Source of the DNA: Ditylenchus dipsaci
Lineage: Eukaryota > Nematoda > Chromadorea > Rhabditida > Anguinidae
Direction of reading: 5' to 3'
Length of the DNA: 64,000 bases
Assembly: GCA_004194705.1 (NCBI GenBank)
Contig: SADC01000907.1
Location: forward strand, 496,001-560,000
Shown here: in pieces, positions 11,601-22,393 of the stretch
Position numbering within the stretch: position 1 is the stretch's first letter
Layout of the letters: each line of letters begins with the position of its first letter
Notes under the pieces: generated by a model
What the model saw: the letters and a program-made list of their open reading frames with translations, nothing else
Told to the model about the DNA's origin: nothing
Database searches by the model: none
Translations under genes and position numbers: made by a program

Positions 11601-14600
11601 TTGAAAATTCGAATTTTTAGGAAATGATGCAAAATAAAATGACGCCATTTAAAGAAGTCTTTGACTGGTTTTTGTTGCGAAAAGTGTCAACTAGTGGAGG
11701 TGCTTTCAGCATATTCAACTTGCTGTCAACCATGCGCAAGTTCAAGATCAAACCGTCTTTAAAGACCTTCAATAATGCTATTGCCTGCTTGGAACAGGTC
11801 AGTAATTTGTAATAATGTAAATAATAAAATTTGCATGTACACAACTTTTCAACCACTTTCAGGGTACTCATTTTGAAAACAAATGGATCTCTGCCAAAAA
11901 AATTATGGTCCAGATGTATAAATGTGGGATACAACCAAGTTTGACCACCTATGATCTCTTGCTAACTTCTGTCGTGTATAGGGTATAGTTTTTTGCATTA
12001 TAAATATTGAAGTGTACATTTTTATTTTAAGCCCTCTAGAGAAAAAAGGCCAGAGAAAGATGAGAAGGTAGTTTTTTATAATTAATTTTACTGTTTTTCA
12101 CAGCAAACAAATATGTTGATTGATTGGCAAAGAATATGCTATTTAATTATTAGGCTGTTCGACTTTTTTAACGATAGTAGTTTATTTAGCCAAAAGTGTC
12201 ATTTTGAAGTTTAATTGACTAAAATTTAGGCTTGAGTTCAAAATCCCCCCCCCCCTCACGGGGATGATCAGGTGGAAGAGATAACCTAACATTCGTGATT
12301 CTCGATCCCGATTTCATGAAAAAGCCGCGCGTTTTTTTTGGTTCTGAGAAAAAAAATTTCGAAAAAATAATAATAAATATCATGGGTTTTTAGTCGAAAT
12401 TTGAAAATTTTAAATTGGCACCTTTTGAATTTAAAAGGGAAAAAGCGATGTATTGGGTGGAAAAAGAAAATAAAAGGGGTCACTAATCATACAGGGTCCA
12501 CTAACAAGAAGATGTTGAACATAATTTTGAATACTGGGCCTACCGCATAAATAAACTCTGGTATGCATGCTTTTTCATGCTTCCAGAGTCACTTTCGAGT
12601 GATTTGTGTCTAAGGTATGTGGGTGTGCGCATCTCAACTCCAAGCCCCCTGCGCCCCCTAAGGGTGCGTAGGGGGCTTGGGAGTTAGAGATGCGCGCACT
12701 CACTTACCTTAGACATGATTCCGATAAGTACATTTGATCATAAAATGAGTCTCTTTTTGCCACGGCCCAGTTGAAAAACATGGTGAGGCAGTCGAAGAAT
12801 ACGAAAATTTAAATTTTTAACGTTTTGCCATAAAAGTGGCACCTAAAAGTGGATTCGTCACTGCAACCAAAATTTATGTAAACGCGACATTAGAAAACTT
12901 AAGGCACAGAAATGCTCTTGAGCATCTCTACTATCGGATGCCAAGTAACATTCGAATTATGAACAAAACGTAAAATGAAAATTTTGTAATCACTCAAGCA
13001 TCTTCACAGTGCTCACTGACTCTAAAATATCCACGGTGGCCTTTTATATCGGCGGAATTATAATCAAGTCTCACTTTTTTGTTTTATTGTCGGTATAGTA
13101 TTTGTGGTACAAATTTGGCACTTGTTTACTTGGGGGGCCCTTTTTGGTCGACTATGAATAGTATTTAGACGTCTTCTAAGTAATTTTTATACGCTAAAAC
13201 CGATAAAAAAAAAGTTGTTTCCAAACAATTTCCGTACTAAAAAATTATCTTTTCAAAAAAAATCGGCTAATAAAGATTGACCAACTTCCTTGGTTCCCCA
13301 AGGCAAACAAACCTAAAAGAGTACCTGGATACTCCTTGAGCTCTGGCTCATTGAGCTCTGGCTTACAAAAGTTGGCTAAAAAATAGGCGAAACTCAAAAC
13401 GGCGTTTCTATCTCTACTTTCGAGTGATTTGGGTCTAAGGTATGTGGGTGTGCGCATCTCAACTCCAAGCCCCAAGCCCCCTGCGACCCTAAGGGTGCGT
13501 AGGGGGCTCGATTGGTTAGAGATGCGCGCACTCACTTACCTTAAGCATAATTCAGAGCAAGACGCTTTATCAAAAATACATATAGAGACTTTTTTGCCTA
13601 GCTCCAGTGACCAAAACGCGGTAGGATACCTTAATACTCGATATTTCAGCTTAGGGGACCAAGGCAGTTGGTCAATCTTTAGTACCCAATTTTTTTTAAA
13701 AAACCTAACTTTTTAGCACGAAATTGTTTGGAAACTGCTTTTTCATCGGTTTTAGCATATAAAAATTACTTAGGAGACATTCAAACCCTATTCACAGTCG
13801 ACCAAAAAAGGCTGTATGACTGTAGTGTTCCAAAGCAATTAGATTTGCTAAATTCAATTAAAATTTATAGAAAGGCACTCTGTACATTTGTTGCATTTCT
13901 CACCAAAATAATAACTGTGTATATCTTTTAGCAAAATGCAATCAACCTGTTAAATGAAATACTGACTAAACTCGAGGCGGTAGACTTTTTGAAAATTATA
14001 ATCTGCCTTTTACACATTGGTTTTACCATTTTAGACAGAAAAAATTACTTTCACTGAAAGAAGTGATAGAAATTTCTTTCACACAGCTTTATTTGTCACC
14101 AAAGATGCTAGAAACCATGATATGGCTCACAGGCTTGAAAAAATTTATTCCAGCGACAAAAATGAAGTACTTTTTTAAATCATTATTTTAAAAGAACTTT
14201 AAAATGATTTTTAAGGTACAATTGTCCCCATATGCAATGGAATCTACGTTAGTTAATTTTTTTAAAGGGCATGATTACGCGTTCAAAAGTTGTGCCCGTC
14301 AATTGAAATTTTTCCTAATTATTCAACTTCTGTACGGATTATTTAACTTGGTTTCTAACAAAACAAGGTCTAGAATCTAGTTTTAGGTATACCGTATTTC
14401 CCATAAAAAGGCCCTCTGACGTTGGGAACATACAACTCAGCCCAGAACAAAGAAATTTTACCTCGCTTTTCATTGCGTTTCCTTACCTACTACGAGCTTT
14501 ATAATTCGGTTTTCTCGATTTTTTTATTTTTACCCAAAAATCTCATTAAATCAACCTTAAATTTTTCCAAAAATAAGCGGCTTGTATTTTCAAAATGGCG

Positions 14601-17223
14601 GGCCCCAATTTTGAAAGCGTGAACATTTTCTTTTAACAATTTATCATGTATAAATTTTTATACCTTTTGGATAGGATTTAAAATATCACGTATTTTCAAA
14701 AAATTGATTTTGTTCTGCTTATTTTTTTGCGTCAAATTGAACAATATAATTAATAAATTCACAGTTTTTAAGTCCAGTGTTATATTTTTTTTATTATTAT
14801 AACAGAAAATTATTTCAGTTTCTACAATGACTACTTCATATCTATCTGCAGAAGCATGTCAATGGAGCAGCTCTACCACATATATATCCAAATTGTGCCG
14901 AGAAGAACTTCACTTGGAAAGTTTGGCAACAGAATTCTGGAAATGCTAGAGGTCAATCATCTTTAAAAAAGAAAAAACATTAAAAACAGGCTTATATGCA
15001 ATACTCGATCAATAGCCCCTTTTTTGACGTTTTTGGAAGTAGCACCATTATTGATTTGTTTTCAGTGCCATTTTCTAATCGGAGAAATACTTTTCAGGCT
15101 GAAATACGCCTAAGTCTTTGCTTAAATCAGATTGAACATTTTTAATTGAAAAGATTTATGTTGAACACATCGTATATCTCATCTTTGTTTCTAACAAAAC
15201 AAAGGCTAGTATTTCTAGAAAACTCCGACCAGAATTAGAAAAAAGTTTGAATTGGCGGGGATAAATTTTGAACAGGTGACCATGCCCCTTTAAAAAAATA
15301 TCCGAGAAAATATCCGATAAAAAAATTTTTAGAAATTAAAATATTGGAAAAGCCTTGAATTTAAAAAACCTTAGAAGTAAAGCTATATAAAATACTTGAG
15401 AAAATAAACGGTAGCCTGAATATTTGATATTTTTCTGAGATTCAATGAGGTAATATGTATGAAAGCTTAAAAATACAACCATCTTCCCGTTTTTTTACTA
15501 AAGTTGATCGATTTTAGTCAGAACCTTATTGGCCATTCACCAAGCGACTAATTGAGGATGGAATAATGTTGGCACAAGTCTCCACACTAGAGATTGTTTT
15601 TAGCTGGCAAAGCATTCTTGGTTAGTACTTCTGATAAACCAAGAATTTTGTAGTAAGGAGTATTTTTTAGCAAATTATCCAACAGAGGTATGTGCATTTA
15701 GTAAATAATTTTCTATTTGTTTAGCGCACTTGTATACAATTTCTATACAAGATAATTAAACGTGTTTATGAAAACACCGCCATTCCTATTATGTATTTTG
15801 GTTAAAGGACCATGAAACTTGATAAGCACAGCAATTTGCGGAATTTGAATTCGCGCGGGACCACCCTAATTTTGTCCATGATGTTTTTGAATTAATTTTT
15901 TTTGTGTGCATTGAAAATTTGAATACCATTTATGAGTAAATTTTAACACTGACTCATATAAGTTGTTATGGTGCATTGTAAGTAGGATAAATCGTCCAAT
16001 CTGGCATTGTCGAGCAACGTTGGGCTCAACTAGTAGATGGTTCTATATTTTGAAAAAATTTTACATGCAAACAAAAAACAATTCGAAAACATTATTGACA
16101 AAATTAGGGTGGTCCCGCGCGAATTCAAAATTTCCAAATTGCTGTGCTTATCAAGTTTCATGGTCCTTTAAAGGATAGACGTTTACGGCTACCTTTTGAC
16201 ATCGGTTTCTACTTTTGTTTTTTATGGCCTTGCTAACCGTTGAGGCCGTCTACAAAGTGTCTGAGAAAAAATCGGGCACTTCTGGAAATTTTTGTCAAGA
16301 GCTCCCCGCGCACCGTCTGAAATAAAGATTTTTCGGTGTAATGAAGGATGTTGCAACAACGGCTGTAAGGCTGGTACCGAGATCTCTCATTGTGTCGTAA
16401 CCCTAGGTCTAGCTTTCTTAACATGAGATTAACATGGCTCGCTACACAGGGCCAACACACTACGTGTTTGATACCCATAGACATATGCTTGCCTTGAGAC
16501 TGACCTTGTGACCTAGGATTGCTATGACCTTGCTAGGCGTCTATTACTGCAGCTATTTTTTGTCACTATGACTCAAACCTTACTGGTCCTCACAATTTTT
16601 TGGAGGTTGTAAATAAAGGTAAAAACCATATTGAAAACAGTGACACAAAGTAGCCGTTAATGTCTTCTCTCTTTAAAGGGGCATACCCACGCTAATAAGA
16701 GGTGGTGCCCGGGAGTTCAAAATTTTTTCCTAATCACTGAACTTGTGTACGGATTTTCAACTTGGTTTCTAACAAAACCACACCTAAAATTAAATTCTAG
16801 GCGTTGTTTTGTTAGAAACCAAGTGAAAAAATCCGTACAGAAGTTTAATGGTTAGGGAAAAAATTTGAATTCCCGGGCACCACCTCTTATTAACGTGGGC
16901 ACGCCCCTTTAAAACACAATCCATTAACAAAAATTTGATATATATTTTAAATTCTAGACATTGACTGAAAACGAGATGGTTGAGTTCAAACAACTTGTGC
17001 AAAGACTTGTGGTAAGAAATTCAAATATTTGAAATTTCTCTGTTTATAGTTTTTGAAGTTTTAATCACACGAAAAACCTTTGCTTGAAAGGCTGTTTTAA
17101 CTAAAATTTTTATTTTTAACAATTATTTTTCAGGACATTTGGTCAGAGTTGAATCAAGACAAAAGATTGCAAAATCCTGAAAGTACTAGCAACAGAGTGG
17201 AAATCCCATGGAAGATTTTGTGA
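8630..17223 (+). CDS. PTCD3/mS39-like PPR mitoribosomal protein
   Basis: Twenty exons: 8630-8751, 9296-9314 (tentative 19-nt exon), 9882-9983, 10038-10076, 10129-10220, 10277-10302, 10614-10732, 10784-10894, 10941-11078, 11621-11797, 11863-11982, 12032-12067, 13932-13979, 14035-14166, 14216-14247, 14819-14951, 15518-15620, 15671-15687, 16958-17011, 17134-17223; 569 aa with every junction in phase. The N-terminus (MSGVSRKSLLLQR...) is basic and hydroxylated, like a mitochondrial presequence. PPR-type helices are visible, e.g. RAKELFSEMMQNKMTP, MRKFKIKPSLKTFNNAI and MVQMYKCGIQPSLTTYDLL, plus FYNDYFISICRSMSMEQL, which aligns with the vertebrate PTCD3 segment FYYSKFFDLICLMEQ. PTCD3 is a small-subunit mitoribosome protein (689 aa in human; shorter here at the C-terminus). 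Introns 12 and 18 are enlarged by transposons. The 19-nt exon is supported by phase and a good gtttttcag acceptor only. Confidence 0.85.
8843..9138. mobile_element. pogo/Tigger-like MITE with a nested CCGTAT-family MITE
   Basis: Outer ends are CAGTCAACTCTCGCTATA and its inverse, flanked by TA. Inside, a second inverted element (8866-9109, CCGTATTTTCTC ends) is also flanked by TA, and the outer arms resume on both sides of it. The CAGTC(A/G)A(A/C) terminus resembles pogo/Tigger elements; that assignment is inferred. It lies in the PTCD3-like gene, intron 1. Confidence 0.75.
9607..9856. repeat. TA-flanked MITE, CCGTAT family
   Basis: Starts CCGTATCCGCTCTAATTATA and ends in its inverse, flanked by TA. 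It ends about 25 bp before the PTCD3-like exon at 9882, so that intron's acceptor region lies almost at the element edge. Confidence 0.75.
11331..11491. repeat. TA-flanked MITE, CCGTAT family
   Basis: Starts CCGTATTTATTCTAATAGAA, ends AAATAATACGG, with TA on both sides. It lies in a PTCD3-like intron. Confidence 0.7.
12068..13931. repeat. Transposon-expanded PTCD3-like intron with two core-hairpin elements
   Basis: This intron is about 1.86 kb, against roughly 40-570 nt for most others in the gene. It holds two copies of a foldback unit whose centre pairs ggtatgtgggtgtgcgcatc with gatgcgcgcactcacttacc around a C-rich/G-rich stem (about 12540-12720 and 13420-13550). The second sits within longer inverted arms, about 13138-13810 (ggtcgac...gtcgacc). 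An open stretch at about 12846-12974 reads 46 codons in one frame but matches nothing I recognise. Confidence 0.6.
15806..16167. mobile_element. TTAA-flanked foldback MITE
   Basis: Ends AGGACCATGAAACTTG and its inverse, with TTAA at 15802-15805 and 16168-16171. Arms of about 120 bp are near-perfect inverted repeats containing cgcgcgggaccaccc-type sequence. It lies in PTCD3-like intron 18, close to a second TTAA element. Confidence 0.75.
16677..16908. mobile_element. TTAA-flanked foldback MITE
   Basis: Ends AGGGGCATACCC and its inverse, with TTAA at 16673-16676 and 16909-16912. Long inverted arms include ttggtttctaacaaaac. Half-copies of the same arms occur near 14262-14380 and 15180-15297, one on each side of the exon at 14819-14951. 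Confidence 0.7.
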
Positions 17224-17617
17224 GAAATTTCAGTTTTGTAAAGTATACTGCACCAATATGTCAAATTTAGTTTTATAACATTTTTGAAGTTGATTTTATA
17301 TTATTGTAAAGGTTTTGTAGAGAACAAGATACAAAAATTCAATTTATTTTATGGCGAAATTCTAGCATGCATTTGATAGCTATTTTTCATTTTGAAGATT
17401 TCGCTGTATATTTTGTGTAGGTAGCTTGAACATTTTTGTGAGAACTCGAAATGAAAATTAAGATATTCTTCAATACACTTCACATCGCAAATTCGGAGTT
17501 TCTATTGATGTGAAGAACAGTCGGTTTATTATATGAAGCAGAAAGGATTTCTGCCCATGGTAAGTAAAAATCAAATCTTGAATTTCAAAATCCACAAGGG
17601 GTTAATCTTTGGGCTTA

Positions 17618-17789
17618 CAGTCAACTCCCTCCATAGTGCACACCCAAGGGACCGGCGCCAGGTGTGCACTATGGCGAGGGGTGCACTATGGTGGGGGGTT
17701 ACTATTGAGGGCATTGACTGTATGGTGGCCAAACACATCGGAACCGGGTGTGCACTATGGCGGGTGTACACTATGGAGGGAGTTGACTG
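17618..17789. mobile_element. pogo-like MITE
   Basis: Ends CAGTCAACTCCCTCCATAG and its inverse, flanked by TA. The interior is built from iterations of (t)gtgcactatggcggg in both orientations. Same terminal family as 8843-9138, 25212-26034, 37870-38297 and the 30-bp remnant at 46884-46913. Confidence 0.75.
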
Positions 17790-17937
17790 TATTTACAAAA
17801 CATATACAAAATGAAATGCGACCACAAATTTCGGCTTCGAATGTGTGCCCCAAGAAAAAAGAACAGAAGACCAAAGCATTTTCGTTTAATATATAGGGCT
17901 GGATAAGGGTAAGGGCATAGTAAGTTGATATAGTAAG

Positions 17938-18120
17938 TTGACAAGGCATGGTAAGTTAGATAAACAGTATTTTGCTGAACAGCAAAAACGCTTCGAGTTT
18001 ATTCCAGAGCTCTCACCTTACCAAGGAAGTACCTATTCGCACCAGCACATTACTGGTCGTCAAAGACAGCTGGTCGTCACATTCTTGGCTGCAATGAACT
18101 TCAAACTTTTTGATAAGTAA
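17938..18120 (+). CDS. Unidentified coding-like open frame, possible 3' exon
   Basis: The frame runs to TAA at about 18118-18120. From 17965 the translation (YFAEQQKRFEFIPELSPYQG...) has balanced composition and higher GC than its surroundings. An acceptor-like taaacag lies just before tattttgctg, so it could be a terminal exon. I do not recognise the family, and it is not part of the PTCD3-like gene, which already has a stop at 17223. It may be an exon of a gene whose other exons I did not find, or a fragment carried in by a repeat. Confidence 0.35.
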   Translation: MTRHGKLDKQYFAEQQKRFEFIPELSPYQGSTYSHQHITGRQRQLVVTFLAAMNFKLFDK

Positions 18121-18422
18121 TAGATTCTAAAGGGATAGGAAGCCTTTTTTCAATTACAATTATTGATAAGTACTCTATGAATAGTCTCTCTCACCGAACT
18201 TTCCACTGCCGTTACTAAAAGAGGTCCCACTTTCATATTAGTGCCATAGACCCTCGTCTTTAAAAAACTTTAGTTTTTCAGAATTTTATTTCTTTATTTT
18301 GTAGTTTTGTAAAGATGGTGACCTTTTTCAAATGATCATTTTTATTCAAAACAATAATTTTAACATTTGTACATTGGATAATAACAATAAATAATATGAC
18401 TGATTTGAAAATATGAGATCAT

Positions 18423-18934
18423 TTATTGCTTCTTGCCCTTCTTATCTCCCTCCTGGCTGCCATTGGTCAGTTGTTGTTGTTGGTCTGAAGAAGTCTTGAA
18501 GCCAATTGGGATGTTGACTTTGGTCTGCTGCTTGTCAATCCCCTTCTTGACTGCCTGCACCTGGAGACGACCCTGCTCATCCAAATGGCACTGGATAGAC
18601 TGTTTGTCCAGACTGGGGGAAGGGTCAGACGACGCTCAAAAGTGCGGTGGATGGACTGGTCATTGTCTTGCTGTTGGTGTTTGCCTTGGATCACCAACTG
18701 CTCGCCTTGCACATCCACACTCAACTCCTCGGGGCGGTAGCCGGCCACACTGCATTTGAAGTTGTAGTTGTTGCCATCTTCCTGGACAGCTTGACCCAAT
18801 TGACGCTCCAACTGCTGCAACTGGCCGAAAGAGTCATTGAGCAGCGAAGTCATTAAGTCAGGGGTGTAGCGCTGGTGATAGTAGACTGGACGACGAGTTG
18901 GCATGAACAAGTCCTCAAATGGAATAATAGACAT
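18423..18934 (-). CDS. Small heat-shock protein (alpha-crystallin family)
   Basis: Single-exon ATP-independent chaperone of about 170 aa that holds unfolding proteins. After a 60-residue N-terminal arm the alpha-crystallin domain is clear: NYNFKCSVAGYRPEELSV, LVIQGKHQQ, FERRLTLP, then LDEQGRLQVQAVKK, and a C-terminal NIPIGF (IxI/V-like) followed by a Gln/Lys-rich tail. The frame breaks once, in the G5 run at plus 18615-18619, exactly after FERRLTLPP. With one more base the domain continues as SLDKQSIQCHLDEQ and runs to TAA at 18423-18425. An assembly indel is the simplest reading. A heat-shock element and TATA box lie upstream. Being intronless is usual for inducible members. Confidence 0.9.
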
Positions 18935-19018
18935 TGTTGGAGGAGAAGAATAGAATTTAGATTGAGATTGGAATTCAAGTTGAGTTTGTTTGGAATTGTC
19001 CCCATGCTAATTCCACTG

Positions 19019-19027
19019 GTTTATATA
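19019..19027 (-). promoter_or_regulatory. TATA box of the small heat-shock gene
   Basis: On the minus strand the sequence reads TATATAAACC, about 85-95 bp before the ATG at 18934 and about 30-40 bp downstream of the heat-shock element. This is the compact layout of heat-inducible promoters. Confidence 0.6.
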
Positions 19028-19058
19028 GTATTCGGAACAGGAGTACTAGACAGTGAGA

Positions 19059-19071
19059 GAACATTCTGGAA
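19059..19071 (-). promoter_or_regulatory. Heat-shock element
   Basis: GAACATTCTGGAA on the plus strand (TTCCAGAATGTTC on the minus) is a perfect run of three alternating GAA/TTC units with 2-bp gaps, the HSF1 trimer site. It lies about 125 bp upstream of the heat-shock protein start and next to its TATA box. Confidence 0.75.
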
Positions 19072-19335
19072 ATAGCGAGATAACAAAAGAAGAGCAGAGA
19101 AGTAGAGAAAAAATTGTTCTTCTCTTTCTAGACATTTACCGTCTTTTCTAGCGGTTGAAAGAAAATAATATAAGAAAAAAAGTTTAAAAATGCAAATTAA
19201 TCAGCTGGAAATACAAAAATTGTTTAATCAATATATTTATCATTTTTTGGTTTTTTTAAATATAGCAGACAAATGATCCAATCGGATATGGAAAATATTA
19301 ATTTATATGCCTTTAATGTATTTGTTGCTAGTTAG

Positions 19336-20069
19336 TTAAGCCCGTCGCTGTTGTCGTATCATCTCTTCAGCTAATCCAGTTTGTCCGTTGCGGATCAAGC
19401 AATCGATAAGAGGAGTCACCCAATGGTTTTTTGTACGTAAAATGCCAATGAACTCTTCTAGTTGGTCAGTTTGATCAAGCTGCAAATTAAAATGGTTTTT
19501 ACCTTTTTACAATTTTTTTCGATCAACCGTGATAAAATTAGCTACCGCAAATGTTCCGATAGAACGCCCCCGCCCTATTTGGTTATTGCATATCCCAGGT
19601 GAAAAAATTAAAATTAGACCTAATGTGTGGACAATTTCACCGGCAAGTTAAATAAATAAACTAGTTATTAATCCAAAACTTGTATAGTCTACACAATTTT
19701 CAATTAATTTTTTTCATTTTGTACTGCAGCTTATTGAACATCAACCTTTTAAGGCATGGCTTAAAAGAATTTTCAATTTTTAACAAAGAAAGACAAAAAC
19801 TAATTTTTTTGTCGACGTATATGATAGCAGCGAAAGACTCAACCAAACTAGATAAAAAAGCACCAGGTTTGTTTAAAAATATGCCAAAAGACCTTCGAGT
19901 AGACAGCACCCATTTCCGCAGATCTGAGAACATGTCTAGCCACTAATAAAGGCACCAAATCTTTAATATTTGCAGCTGGTAGTCTGTTTTTCAAGTGTTC
20001 CAAGCTAGCAGACTGTAATTGTCGAAGTTCCGAGAGAGAAGGTGATGCAGAAGCTGGTAAAGAAGCCAT
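19336..20069 (-). CDS. CARD-only protein resembling the CED-4 CARD
   Basis: Two exons, 20069-19893 and 19479-19336, in phase, giving 106 aa. After about 25 residues almost the whole protein is one CARD. LKNRLPAANIKDLVPLLVAR and HVLRSAEM fit helices 1-2; FIGILRTKN and PLIDCLIRNGQTGLAEEMI fit helices 4-6. The last stretch aligns well with the CED-4 CARD (PLIDFFNYNNQSHLADFLED), with related residues in CED-3. CARDs pair caspases with their activators; a lone CARD could act as adaptor or decoy, which is inference. The ATG lies 3 bases after a ttttttag acceptor with no donor upstream, suggesting trans-splicing. No room remains downstream for an NB-ARC domain, because the stop is followed by the heat-shock promoter about 265 bp away. 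Confidence 0.75.
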
Positions 20070-20502
20070 TAACTAAAAAAATTTATACAAATTAAGCTAA
20101 CCAAAATATAAGCAACAATATATTTCAGGAAGAAAATGTGCAAAATGAAAATAATAAATAAATATTTTATGTCCTCCTGCCTCTTACAGCTGACAACAAC
20201 AGGAGCACAACCTAAAAGGGATAAAGAACATTTATTTTATTTATGCGTAAGAGTCCCTTAAGGGACTGCCCTCTCGGTTAAGGTCAGGCGAGACAAGATA
20301 GACTAGAAGGATTAGAACAGAATTCTATTATTTATATATTTTTTACATCATATTTTTGTTAAAGGTGAAGAAGAGCAAAGTTGTAAAAAGAGAGTCGAAT
20401 TTTTTTATTATGAAGCGACCCAAAAGGTTAATCTAATATTATAATTAATTTTTAGTCATTTTGGGTAAATTTTGATGTTCCTTTAGGGACCAAGGCATAT
20501 TT

Positions 20503-20850
20503 TCATATAATACGCCTCAAAGTAAACTTTTTATTTTTTATCTGACTTTAGGGGAGTTAGGCACTATTTTGCAGCGTCAAGTCGAAAACCCAAAATCGAT
20601 AAAATTGACGCCGCCGGCGTCGATCTGCGTCGTGCGCATTTAGACGATTTGAGAAAATCTTAGAGAAATCGTGCACATTTTGACTGAGATTTTGCAAAAC
20701 GCTGCGAAATCTGACTCAGATTTCGTAGCGTTGCAAATTTCGGCGTTTTCGGAGCTACACATTTTAAGATGCTGCAAAATAGTGCCTACCCCCCCCCCCC
20801 CAAAGTCAGATAAAAAATAAAAAATTTATTTTGAGGCGTCTTATATGATT
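20503..20850. repeat. Foldback element
   Basis: The outer arms (catataatacgcctcaaag and its inverse with one change) continue into tttattttttatctgacttt, also inverted. The centre is GC-rich with further symmetry around ctgagtcagatttcg. No clear target duplication was found. Confidence 0.6.
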
Positions 20851-21803
20851 ACAGGTTCAAATGCTTCTCTACGCCAACATCATTTTTTTTGACAAAAAGT
20901 GCTTAAATAATCTGTAACACTCATAGTGGCTAAATAGACCCCCAGACATTTTTCAGAAATTCACGGTCATTTAAAATTTGTGGTCATTTTTTCTGAAATT
21001 CGGGATCAAAATAAAATACTGATAGAGTTAAAAAAGATTTTAACCTGAAATTTAAGAAATAATAAGATTTGAAGTCCCTGTAGAAATATTATAATAAGTA
21101 TGGATCTGAGCCCTGTTTTTGACCGATTAACCTGTAGCGAAAAAATGTTTTTCTCAAAAATTGAAAGGAAATAAAAAACGTCTCCTTTATAAAAAGGGAA
21201 TAAAAAAGGCTTCAAAGCGATTAAACATAAAAGCCAAACAAAAAAATTGCCTATTCCAAAAACTGGAAAGAATTATAACAATAATAAATGATGCAGGCGG
21301 AAAATAACGCAATTAAAATTGTTTTTTTTCTATGTCTTAGAAAGGCTAAGCCTAAACAAATAACTAACAACAATTAAGGAAATGTATAGCAACTAAAATG
21401 CGTAGAACTATGTGGTGAGAAATTTTGGGACGGATAAGGAAGACTTATTCGACGGTTAACCTAAATATTTGATCTCCAAGGACTGTTCCTCTCCTTTTCT
21501 TTCTCTTTGAATTTTCATTAAAAGAAAAAACGGAGAAAATTACTAATTCTATCTAAAAAAAAATTCAAGACCTTTGCGGAGGTGTGGGCAGATTTTGAGT
21601 AGTTTCTGCAAGTGATAAATTTCGAACCGCGCACCGGATTAACTCATAAAGCTTTTTTAAATTGACTAAATCTGGGTTTTGGAATAATTTTTAGTCGATT
21701 TCGAGAATTTTTCTTCACGAGGCGAAAACATGCCTGCACATCTTCTCTCTAAAGTAAAAAGGAGTTTATTTAGAGGAGTAAAAATGAATCAAATTGAATC
21801 GAG

Positions 21804-22120
21804 CCCTCAAAATTCTAAATTTTACCAGTAAATTTCATTTCGACGTCTTCCTTTCAAGTTTGTTGTAGTTTTCTAAATTTTTTGCACTACCATGTAGTTC
21901 TGGACCTTGGCTTTCTAATAAGTATTAAGCTCAGCGAAATTGCACAAGTTATGTAGAGTTTAAAACGTTTAAAACAATTTTTTTACATTTCTCACCTCAT
22001 CAGAAAGCCAAGATCCAGGGCTACACGGTAAGCAAGAAAAATAAAAGAACTACATAAAAATCGAAAGCAAGAAGTCAAAATAAAATTTACTGGAGGAATT
22101 CAGAGTTCTGAGGGAGTACT
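21804..22120. repeat. Foldback element with the gtagccctg motif
   Basis: Inverted arms include gagccctcaaaattctaaat / ...gagttctgagggag and, nested further in, tagttctggaccttggcttt against aaagccaagatccagggcta. Very similar motif pairs occur in three other foldbacks, at about 45341-45542, 52205-52405 and 60066-60260. Confidence 0.6.
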
Positions 22121-22393
22121 TCAAGTACAGACTATTTTTAAATTAATCAAAATTCAAGTTGGCGAAACCAAATTTTGCTCGGCTTTTGTCAGTAAACATC
22201 ATTTGTTTAGATAAGTGTGTTAGTGTGACATCCTTTGCAAAATATCTTTGTCTAATCCCACCCCAATGTGCGGGTGTTTAAAAATAAGCAAAAGTCTTAA
22301 ACAATAGGCCAATAAACATTTATTTTGTGGCAAGTCATACTCCAAATCACCAATAAACACAATTCATCTAAATACATATAAATCAAGTCTTTG

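Larger units (their letters stand above)
17224..18422. other. Intergenic region between convergent genes
   Basis: Holds a pogo-like MITE (17618-17789), short iterations of agtaagttga at about 17915-17955, and an open coding-like stretch at 17938-18120, described as its own entry. An AATAAA on the minus strand (plus 18341-18346) is the likely polyadenylation signal of the heat-shock gene. Confidence 0.5.
20070..22393. other. Intergenic region with two foldback repeats
   Basis: No coding exon was recognised. An inverted repeat at about 20503-20850 has ends ATACGCCTCAAA / TTTGAGGCGTCTTAT and a C12 run, and another at about 21804-22120 carries the gtagccctg/ctttctaataag motif pair. The minus-strand AATAAA at plus 22319-22324 is the likely polyadenylation signal of the SLC23 gene. 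Confidence 0.5.

Noticed and set aside
18467..18622. sHSP C-terminus as read in the uninterrupted frame (PPVWTNSLSSAIW...)
   Set aside because: It abandons the alpha-crystallin domain at a G-run; the alternate frame restores the domain and ends properly.
19680..19946. Plus-strand open frame over the CARD gene intron
   Set aside because: It lies antisense to the CARD intron and first exon and has intron-like composition.
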